The translations under genes were made by a program, and so were the position numbers. Of a stretch of DNA of 8,165 bases, positions 1 to 5,240 are shown piece after piece. The notes beneath the pieces were generated by a model. The model made no database searches and had not been told where the DNA came from. It was given only the letters and a program-made list of their open reading frames with translations. Source of the stretch: JBFKOL01 sp041628815 (lineage in GTDB: Bacteria > Bacteroidota > Bacteroidia > Chitinophagales > Saprospiraceae); NCBI GenBank assembly GCA_041628815.1, contig JBFKOL010000185.1, forward strand, positions 1 through 8,165, read 5' to 3'. Within the stretch, counting starts at the first letter, position 1. The number at the start of each line of letters is the position of its first letter.

Positions 1-569
1 ACCCATTGGTCCCCGTGAAAAGTGGGTGAAGAAGAATTGATACAATGATCTGTCACCTGGACACCATCGATGTCTACATGGGTCCCGGGGGTGCAAAGGT
101 TCATTGTAGTGCGGTCGTTCTCGCCATCACCCCCGAGAAACTGGGCTTCAAGGGAGATAGGAAAATCCTGTTCCACAAGCATTGTAACTGGATCCTGGCA
201 GTGAAACATAATGCCACTGTTGCGAAATGCCCATCCCTCTCCTTCCGGGGCCTGTTCTCCCGTAAAGCGGTATTCCACACGAAGGCGATAATGCGAATAG
301 GGATGCTTGTAAAATATGTGGCCATACTGCCGGTCGAACGCATCGTAATCGGCATACCCTACCTTCATCAGACTGTCCTCCACGTAAAAAGTCTCGTACG
401 CATTTTCTCCTGTTTCAAATCCACGAATCTTGACGGTCCAGCCGTCGAGGTTTTCCCCGTTGAAAAGGGAGGTCCAGGATGGCTGTGGATCTTGTGGCTT
501 CTGAGAAATACAGCTGGTAATTTGACAGATCAAAAAGATCAAAAGAACAGTATAGTTACAATACCTCAT
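1..569 (-). CDS. DUF1080 / 3-keto-disaccharide hydrolase family lipoprotein (3' end beyond the window)
   Basis: The reading frame opens with ATG at 569-567 and stays open to the left edge, giving 189 complete codons; the C-terminus lies outside the window. Residues 5-19 are hydrophobic and end in I-T-S-C with Cys20, a type II signal peptide, so the mature protein is probably a lipoprotein in the periplasm or on the outer membrane. The family signature LFNGENLDGW is at residues 35-44, followed by NSGIMFH at 117-123 and SLEAQFLGG at 139-147, which match the concanavalin-like beta-sandwich of DUF1080 (PF06439). Characterised members hydrolyse 3-keto-glycosides, made by oxidation of the sugar C3 hydroxyl; the substrate here is unknown. 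Family members are usually somewhat longer than the visible part, so perhaps a quarter is missing. No Shine-Dalgarno is seen before the start, as is usual in Bacteroidota. It is transcribed divergently from the DUF4956 gene. Family is confident, exact activity is not. Confidence 0.88.
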   Translation of the reverse strand, partial: MRYCNYTVLLIFLICQITSCISQKPQDPQPSWTSLFNGENLDGWTVKIRGFETGENAYETFYVEDSLMKVGYADYDAFDRQYGHIFYKHPYSHYRLRVEYRFTGEQAPEGEGWAFRNSGIMFHCQDPVTMLVEQDFPISLEAQFLGGDGENDRTTMNLCTPGTHVDIDGVQVTDHCINSSSPTFHGDQW

Positions 570-628
570 TGCTTATAAAGGAAATGATTATAAAGAATCA
601 CGAAATCTAACAAACAATAATTAGGTAA

Positions 629-705
629 AGTAACGAATTTCACGTACTTTCCTAGGGATCATCGTGTTTTCCCTAGGATTCGTCGTGAAATCAAGCCTCG
701 TTACT
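629..705. repeat. Nested inverted repeat (large imperfect hairpin) in the divergent intergenic region
   Basis: Seen directly. The left outer arm AGTAACGA+ATTTCACG (629-644) pairs with CGTGAAAT (684-691) and TCGTTACT (698-705); the right arm carries a 6-nt bulge (692-697). Inside is an internal loop, then a perfect 9-bp stem TCCTAGGGA (650-658) with TCCCTAGGA (670-678) around an 11-nt loop (659-669). In total 25 base pairs can form over 77 nt. The structure lies between the start of the minus-strand DUF1080 gene (60 nt away) and the plus-strand DUF4956 gene (72 nt away). It therefore terminates neither gene and has no T-tract. It could be a regulatory site, a structured leader RNA or a small palindromic mobile repeat; the sequence does not decide. 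Confidence 0.85.
648..687. repeat. Two imperfect direct repeats of about 20 nt containing CCTAGG
   Basis: TTTCCTAGGGATCATCGTG at 648-666 is repeated as TTTCCCTAGGATTCGTCGTG at 668-687, with only a one-base indel near the CCTAGG core and few substitutions. The repeat period is about 20-21 nt, close to two helical turns, so two copies would face the same side of the DNA. They overlap the inner stem of the nested inverted repeat. A pair of regulator binding sites for the divergent promoters is a reasonable inference, but no regulator can be named. Confidence 0.55.
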
Positions 706-777
706 ACTCACCTCTTAATTTTACCGTCGTATCAACCTTAAAATGAAAGGTTTATGAAACTTCAACCAAATTAAAAA

Positions 778-1452
778 ATGAATATCATGGAATCAGAATT
801 CACCAATCTGGGTATGATGGGGCTCTCAGTTGTGCTGGATTTAACTGTGACGGTATTGATTGTAAAACGTCTGTGTAAAAGCAAGTTGATCTGCAGCTTC
901 AATAAATCTTCGTTGATCCTTTTCAATGTCTTGATACTGATCTTTTGCACGATACTGATCCGGTTGGATATCTCAATGGGTACTGGAGTAGGTCTTTTTG
1001 CGGTTTTAGCTATGTTTCGTTTCAGGAGTAAGGTATTGAAGACACAGGAAATGTTTTACCTGCTCATGTTGATCGGCATAGCCTTTGTACACGCTGCCTT
1101 TCCGGACGTTCTCTCTATAATTGAGGTATTGTTCATCGATATGGGTTTGTTGGTTATGTCATTTGTCTTAGCCAAGTCCGATAATCCAACCAACAAGTTC
1201 AAGATATCCCTGGATGACATAGACTTGATCAAGCCTTCTAATGAAGCAAAATTCAGGTCCATGTTGGAAAAGGAATTTGGTTATACTTTCAAGAATATTG
1301 AAGTGTTAAATGTGAATATGAAAAGAGGCCGTGTTGAATTGATGGTTGAAACTGATGAACCTATTGACAATGCAGTTCCGGAGGCTGACGAGGTCAATGT
1401 AAACTCATTGGAGGTTACGCATGTCAAATCAATGCCTTTGGCCATTAATTGA
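778..1452 (+). CDS. DUF4956 family membrane protein
   Basis: A 224-residue protein. The N-terminal half is membrane-embedded, with hydrophobic segments at about residues 13-30, 46-62, 70-80, 93-107 and 111-131. The family core is GTGVGLFAVLAMFRFRS at 69-84 followed by EMFYLLMLIGIAFVHA at 91-106: a glycine-rich helix ending in an arginine-rich turn, then a conserved Glu-Met helix, as in DUF4956 (PF16316). Residues 140-224 form a soluble, probably cytoplasmic tail with a beta-alpha-beta-like pattern. The biochemical role of the family is unknown. In many bacteria it sits beside a VTC-type polyphosphate polymerase or CotH genes, but no such partner is seen here. The start at 778 follows an AT-rich leader; Met4 (787) is an alternative. 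It is the only plus-strand gene, and no T-tract terminator is visible after its stop; 1453-1567 holds nothing recognisable. Confidence 0.82.
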   Translation: MNIMESEFTNLGMMGLSVVLDLTVTVLIVKRLCKSKLICSFNKSSLILFNVLILIFCTILIRLDISMGTGVGLFAVLAMFRFRSKVLKTQEMFYLLMLIGIAFVHAAFPDVLSIIEVLFIDMGLLVMSFVLAKSDNPTNKFKISLDDIDLIKPSNEAKFRSMLEKEFGYTFKNIEVLNVNMKRGRVELMVETDEPIDNAVPEADEVNVNSLEVTHVKSMPLAIN

Positions 1453-1567
1453 CCATTCATGACGTGTAAGTAACATGTTATCCAATGTCTGGTAATCGGG
1501 CTGTACATCCCTCAACAACGTAATCCACACTATAGGGTTGATCGGAAGTACTTCTCCGCCCCAATAG

Positions 1568-1600
1568 AAAAAACGCCGGCATCTCGCGATGTCCGGCGTT
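1568..1600 (-). terminator. Rho-independent terminator for the Fas1 pseudogene locus
   Basis: On the minus strand, an 8-bp stem AACGCCGG/CCGGCGTT (1600-1593 with 1579-1572), extended by 4 bp (CATC/GATG) across a one-base bulge with a 4-nt loop, runs into six T residues (1573-1568). It starts 24 nt after the TAA that ends the fasciclin frame at 1624. The plus-strand side has no T-tract, so it points to minus-strand transcription. It survives although the gene it served is broken. Confidence 0.8.
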
Positions 1601-1623
1601 CTGATTTATAGGGAGTTCAACAA

Positions 1624-2542
1624 TTATAATACTTGCAGGCTGGCATCCGGCAATAACACTTCGTCGATGGTGTGAATGATTCCATTTTTCACAGGAATAT
1701 CAAACCCTTTTACTACCAGTCCTGCTGACGTGCTAACGGAGTCATTGATGGATAGTTTATAAAGGTCGACAGTAACTGTATCACCTTGAAGCGTGGTCAA
1801 CACCTGTCTATCACTCAAATCATTGGAGAAACCGCAAGCTTCCAGAACAGGGTACGACAAAATAGTTGCAAGGGCATCTACTCCCGGTGCAGCTACAGCC
1901 TCTTACATAGAACCTACACCGAGTGCTGTCAAAAGATCAGCAAAAGATGTATTTATAGGTCCAAAAACGGTATAGACTTTTGATTCGTCCGGCAATGCTG
2001 AGGCGATTGTAGGATCTGCAGCCAAATCAGCAGCTACCAGGCTGGAAAAATCTTCTGTACCAAAAGCTGTTTCCACAATAGAATGACTGGGTACAGAGAG
2101 CATAGTGTTCACAACGAATGCATTCAGGTTGTTCATCCTTGCACGATTGGATTGTCGATGCACTGTATAGACCCTTGCATCACTGGCGAATAACCGATAG
2201 TGGGAGGTGGTAACTTGCATGAGATCCCTGAAAGAGCGTAAATTGTTTTTTCTCCACTGAATAAAGCTACATCCACTCCGGTACATTTTAATGCCTGGTT
2301 AGGGGCATTGAACGATGAGTAAGAAAATTAGGACACTCCTTTCTTCGACCTTTTTCAATCGACAAATCCACATCGGTACCATCTCAGAAAAAATTGACAG
2401 CCATGTCCAGAAAAATGCATTCTTCAATACCTTGAATCTCGGTATCAGTCTCAATTGCATGGTCGTAAGCATCACTATAATATGTCCAGCATACTGCCAA
2501 TAACATCATCAGGAAGAATGAAATAAGATTGGTAGTTTTTAA
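1624..2542 (-). pseudogene. Decayed two-domain fasciclin (Fas1) lipoprotein gene
   Basis: Fas1 proteins are secreted adhesion-like domains, common as lipoproteins in Bacteroidota. A lipoprotein-like leader is readable from about 2542 (KTTNLISFFLMMLLAV), but the first codon is TTA (2542-2540), not a start. The frame then meets TGA at 2386-2384. Remnants of a first Fas1 domain continue in shifted frames: VDLS and PNFLTHR, then FNAPNQALKCTGVDVALFSG in another frame (about 2310-2250), and IQCIDNPIV in a third region near 2160. The second Fas1 domain is nearly intact from about 2110: SIVETAFGTEDFSSLVAA, VYTVFGPINTSFADLLTALG, an in-frame TAA at 1905-1903, then the same frame continues to TVTVDL and GIIHTIDEVLLP, ending with TAA at 1626-1624. 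At least one lost start, two in-frame stops and two frameshifts are needed to explain it. It begins about 70 nt after patatin A and ends before a good terminator. The fold is confident; exact lesion sites are approximate. Confidence 0.85.
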
Positions 2543-2612
2543 CCTGGTAATTTATTTTTTCAGATGAACCATTATGAGCAATATATTGCCATGTTCAAAA
2601 TGTGCCCGTCAA

Positions 2613-3455
2613 TCAAGCTCTTATCGCATCAGGTACCCAATTCAAGGTGCTGAACGACATGTCAGACTGAACCGTTTCAAGAGCGCGCTTGTAAATTTGA
2701 TCTATTTGCTTTGTGTTGAAAGAATAAAACTCGTCGAGGTCAAACTCTATGGTAAGGTCGGTCTCATTGAATTTGTGCACATTGGCAGCGTGCAAAAGCA
2801 ACGCATTGGCATGGTTGGTCAGCTTTAGTATAGAATTGAGATCTTTTTTATCTCTTGAAGATGGCTTGCACACATAGCTTCCCAGGCACGTCCTTACTTT
2901 ACCTTTCAGCGGACTGACAGGAAAATTATCCATGACTCCTCCGTCCGCATGCCACTGACCGTTAATCATGACAGGTGTAAAGAGAAAAGGTACTGCACAG
3001 GACGCCAATAGTGGGGTACAAAGGTCTCCTGAAGAAAAATATTCTACCTTGGAAGTTTCCAAGTTCACCGCAGAAATTACCAAAGGTATGTTAAGCTCTT
3101 CAAAAGTCTTTGGGAGGTGATGGCGGATCACCTTCATATACTTCTCGGTTTCAAACAACCCAGGTTTGGATGTGGCGATCCATGACATTTTGAACAAAGG
3201 TGTTCTACGGAAAAATTCGATGATATCCTCCGGAGATTTACCGGCTGAATAAAGAGCGCCTACGAGTGCGCCAGCGCTACTCCCTGAAATTGTAGAGACC
3301 TGTATACCCAATTGATGCAGGCGCTGAAGAAATGCAACATGGGCCACTCCCTTTACACCTCCTCCGCTTAAAACTACACCTATTCCCTCTCTGTACTCCA
3401 ATCTCTCCTCATTACCAGGTTTGAATGGTATGGTCGTATGTTGTGCCAGTTTCAT
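2613..3455 (-). CDS. Patatin-like phospholipase A
   Basis: A 280-residue protein expected to be a Ser-Asp dyad acyl hydrolase (phospholipase A/lysophospholipase type). All patatin motifs are present: oxyanion-hole loop GGGVKG at residues 31-36, nucleophile elbow GSSAG at 58-62 with Ser60, and catalytic Asp171 in DGG at 171-173. NGQWHADGGVMDNFPV resembles the usual family sequence before and after the Asp. There is no signal peptide or membrane helix, so it is probably cytoplasmic or peripheral at the inner membrane. The start at 3455 gives about 20 residues before the core that patatin B lacks; no other Met occurs before residue 90. The stop is TGA. It is about two-thirds identical to patatin B (4323-5087), gap-free over about 240 residues by hand alignment, so the two are duplicates. 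The Hsp20 terminator upstream means it needs its own promoter within 3456-3630. The physiological lipid substrate is unknown. Confidence 0.93.
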   Translation of the reverse strand: MKLAQHTTIPFKPGNEERLEYREGIGVVLSGGGVKGVAHVAFLQRLHQLGIQVSTISGSSAGALVGALYSAGKSPEDIIEFFRRTPLFKMSWIATSKPGLFETEKYMKVIRHHLPKTFEELNIPLVISAVNLETSKVEYFSSGDLCTPLLASCAVPFLFTPVMINGQWHADGGVMDNFPVSPLKGKVRTCLGSYVCKPSSRDKKDLNSILKLTNHANALLLHAANVHKFNETDLTIEFDLDEFYSFNTKQIDQIYKRALETVQSDMSFSTLNWVPDAIRA

Positions 3456-3576
3456 AATAATCTAAGTTTATTCATCCACTTATTCCTTTTTACAAATACC
3501 TTCCAACCATTGTCGGTTGCACTATTCCATAAAATTTTTCTCCTGACCAAAACTGAACGTTTTCATGTTAATGAAT

Positions 3577-3590
3577 AAATCTATAGACAA
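3577..3590 (-). promoter_or_regulatory. Upstream motif shared by both patatin genes (copy A)
   Basis: On the minus strand TTGTCTATAGATTT lies about 120 nt before the patatin A start. Upstream of patatin B the sequence TTGTCTATAAATGT occurs, identical in the first nine bases and in 12 of 14 overall. It may be a promoter or operator element retained from the gene duplication. The distance to the start codon differs between copies, so chance or simple ancestry without function remains possible. Confidence 0.25.
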
Positions 3591-3629
3591 TCAAACCGTC
3601 AAACGACTGGCTTGTACGATTAAAAAGAG

Positions 3630-3657
3630 AAAAAAAGCGGGATATAAATCCCGCTTT
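3630..3657 (-). terminator. Rho-independent terminator of the Hsp20 gene
   Basis: On the minus strand a perfect 10-bp stem AAAGCGGGAT/ATCCCGCTTT with a 4-nt loop leads directly into a run of seven T residues (3636-3630). It begins 9 nt after the Hsp20 TAA at 3669-3667. It should separate Hsp20 transcription from patatin A downstream. Confidence 0.9.
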
Positions 3658-3666
3658 AAAAAATCA

Positions 3667-4110
3667 TTATTTGATCTGGATCACACGGGCAGGCTTTTTC
3701 CTGGCTTCCTCTTTCTTCGGAATGGTGAGGCAGAGGACGCCATCCTTGTAAGCTGCACTGATCTTGTCACCATCCACAGTGTCCGGTAACGTAAATGCTC
3801 TGTGAAATGAGTAATATCCAAACTCACGCCTGGTATAACGCTGATTCTCCTCTGAAGTCTCTTGGACTTCACTTTTAATGGTGAGCAAGTTGTTTTCGAA
3901 TTGCACCTCAAAATCAGATTTCTTTAATCCCGGAGCCGCCATTTCAACCAGGAAGCTATCAGGAGTTTCTCTGATATTTACGGCCGGAGTCGTGAAATTG
4001 TGGTTCCACCCATACATCATGGAATTTAAGTCTTTGCCAAACCAATCCTCTACCCAATGTGAAAGCGATGGCAAAGTTGTTCCGTTTGAAATTTTTGCTA
4101 ATGCTGTCAT
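3667..4110 (-). CDS. Hsp20 / alpha-crystallin family small heat shock protein
   Basis: A 147-residue, ATP-independent holdase chaperone that binds unfolding proteins in the cytoplasm as an oligomer. The N-terminal arm (about 1-40) is followed by an alpha-crystallin domain from about residue 42 (PAVNIRET, then FLVEMAAPGLKKSDFEV at 53-69). The family signature A-x3-G-V-L is at residues 120-126 (AYKDGVL), followed by the CLTIPKK strand. The C-terminal I-x-I oligomerisation motif is I144-Q145-I146, right at the end. Length and architecture are typical of bacterial class A-like Hsp20 proteins, so it appears intact. It lies between two paralogous patatin genes on the same strand and has its own strong terminator, so it is probably a separate heat- or stress-induced unit. 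No CIRCE-type inverted repeat is visible upstream. Confidence 0.95.
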   Translation of the reverse strand: MTALAKISNGTTLPSLSHWVEDWFGKDLNSMMYGWNHNFTTPAVNIRETPDSFLVEMAAPGLKKSDFEVQFENNLLTIKSEVQETSEENQRYTRREFGYYSFHRAFTLPDTVDGDKISAAYKDGVLCLTIPKKEEARKKPARVIQIK

Positions 4111-4131
4111 GATAATAGATTTTTAATTTAA

Positions 4132-4160
4132 CAAAATAAATTCACTTTCATTCGATCAAA
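4132..4160 (-). promoter_or_regulatory. Candidate promoter of the Hsp20 gene
   Basis: The minus strand shows TTTG (4160-4157), an 18-nt spacer, and TATTTTG (4138-4132), resembling the Bacteroidota sigma factor pattern TTTG / TAnnTTTG but one base short in the -7 element. It lies about 21 nt before the start codon, which would give a very short leader. A TTTTGACTT sequence near 4184-4192 is an alternative -33 element. Weakly supported. Confidence 0.25.
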
Positions 4161-4322
4161 CCACATACCAATACATGGAAAAAAGTCAAAATGACAGGTT
4201 GTAAATGACTGGTTTTCAGCCAACTGACAAAATTTCGTTCGAGCAGGTCGATATGATTTCAACTTGACCCATAATGATCATGGTAAGTCTTCTAATAATA
4301 GTAGAAGGGACAGGTTACTTTT

Positions 4323-5087
4323 TTATGCTTTGAACAATACCACCTCGTTGATCTCACGTTGCACCACTTCCTTGGCACGTTGATAAATCTGATCGATATG
4401 ACGATTACTAAAAGAATAAAAGTCATCCAACTCAAATTGTATCGTAAACAATGTCTCATCTATCTTAGACACATTTGCTGCGTGAAGTAGCAAGGCATGG
4501 GCATGATTTGATACTTTTATGGCAGAATTCAATTCCTTTTTCTGTCTTAGAGAAGGTTTACACACATAGCTCCCGATACATGGGATCTTCTTTTTTTTCA
4601 GTGGCCAAACCGGAAAATTATCAATTATACTCCCGTCGCCAAACCACTGCCCATTTATGATCACTGGGGAAAACAAAAAAGGTACTGCACAAGAAGCTAA
4701 CAAAGGCCTCAAAAGATCACCGGTTGAAAAATACTCAACCCTGGATTCTTCTAAATTTACCGCGGCAATGACAAGAGGTATTTGTAATTCTTCGAAGGTG
4801 TCAGGGACATAATTTCTAACAACATTCATGTATTTGTCTGAATTGAAAAAACCTGGCCTCGAAGTTTCAATCCATGCCATTTTGAACAGTGGAGTCTTTC
4901 GAAAGAACTGGACAATTTTTTCCGGCGGGTTTCCTGCAGCATAAAGGGCGCCCACGAGTGCTCCAGCACTACTCCCGGCAATCATGGTAATTCCAACATC
5001 AAATACTTTAATTCTTTCCAGGAAGGCAACATGGGCAACACCCTTTGCTCCTCCTCCGCTCAACACCACACCTAATTCTTTTTTCAT
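4323..5087 (-). CDS. Patatin-like phospholipase B
   Basis: A 254-residue paralogue of patatin A with the same acyl-hydrolase fold. Motifs: GGGAKG at residues 11-16 (oxyanion hole), GSSAG at 38-42 with nucleophile Ser40, and catalytic Asp151 in DGS at 151-153, where the usual third residue is Gly or Ala. The segments FFRKTPLFKM (61-70), LLASCAVPFLF (129-139) and GSYVCKP (172-178) are nearly identical in both proteins and probably mark this subfamily. There is no signal peptide, so a cytoplasmic or peripheral membrane location is likely. The start at 5087 is fixed by an in-frame TAA 18 nt upstream and by the core beginning at residue 6. It lies 153 nt after the large dehydrogenase gene and about 210 nt before Hsp20, all on one strand. 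No T-tract terminator is visible after its stop; 4111-4322 shows only a weak hairpin at 4289-4307. Substrate unknown. Confidence 0.93.
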   Translation of the reverse strand: MKKELGVVLSGGGAKGVAHVAFLERIKVFDVGITMIAGSSAGALVGALYAAGNPPEKIVQFFRKTPLFKMAWIETSRPGFFNSDKYMNVVRNYVPDTFEELQIPLVIAAVNLEESRVEYFSTGDLLRPLLASCAVPFLFSPVIINGQWFGDGSIIDNFPVWPLKKKKIPCIGSYVCKPSLRQKKELNSAIKVSNHAHALLLHAANVSKIDETLFTIQFELDDFYSFSNRHIDQIYQRAKEVVQREINEVVLFKA

Positions 5088-5149
5088 TGTACGTGCAGAT
5101 GGTTAGTCGGACATTCCCTTGGTTCAGGATTGAATACATTCTTTCACCA

Positions 5150-5163
5150 CTGGTTTTAACCAG
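5150..5163. repeat. Short inverted repeat CTGGTT-TT-AACCAG upstream of patatin B
   Basis: Two 6-nt arms, CTGGTT and AACCAG, flank a 2-nt centre. The loop is too short for a terminator hairpin and there is no T-tract, but dyads of this size can be dimeric repressor sites. It sits 63 nt before the patatin B start, directly next to the TTGTCTATA motif. No equivalent is seen before patatin A. Confidence 0.35.
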
Positions 5164-5177
5164 ACATTTATAGACAA
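5164..5177 (-). promoter_or_regulatory. Upstream motif shared by both patatin genes (copy B)
   Basis: On the minus strand TTGTCTATAAATGT, matching 12 of 14 bases of the copy before patatin A (3577-3590). It lies about 77 nt before the patatin B start. Possible promoter or operator; function is inferred only from the shared position upstream of the two paralogues. Confidence 0.25.
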
Positions 5178-5240
5178 CCTTCTTCGCAATCGCCACAGCT
5201 ATCATGAGAAACCTGTCTTTACCATTTCATGAGCTACAAC

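Noticed and set aside
45..578. Plus-strand open frame opposite the DUF1080 gene
   Set aside because: The minus strand encodes a clear lipoprotein leader and DUF1080 motifs; the plus frame has no recognisable domain and is an antisense shadow.
629..705. Nested palindrome as an insertion-sequence end or complete MITE
   Set aside because: No target-site duplication is visible at its borders and no transposase is nearby. Possible only if further copies exist, so it is recorded as a repeat and not as a mobile element.
1471..1480. Palindrome TAACATGTTA after the DUF4956 gene
   Set aside because: Short, AT-rich, no T-run and no partner motif; treated as chance.
1572..1600. Hairpin as terminator of the plus-strand DUF4956 gene
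   Set aside because: It lies 120 nt past the stop and lacks a T-tract on the plus strand; the T-tract is on the minus-strand side.
2578..2589. Palindrome GCAATATATTGC between patatin A and the Fas1 pseudogene
   Set aside because: A 12-nt AT-rich palindrome without a loop or T-tract can occur by chance; no link to either gene is evident.
4289..4307. CTTCTA/TAGAAG hairpin as terminator of patatin B
   Set aside because: Only six AT-rich base pairs and no following T-run; too weak to call.
2613..5087. Patatin proteins as CapV-type CBASS defence effectors
   Set aside because: No CD-NTase, Cap2/Cap3-like or other defence gene is present in the window, and both proteins look like general patatin-like lipases. 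There is no positive evidence for defence.
5200..5236. Imperfect inverted repeat around TCATGA after the large dehydrogenase gene, as its terminator
   Set aside because: The arms need two bulges and no T-tract follows on the minus strand; not convincing.
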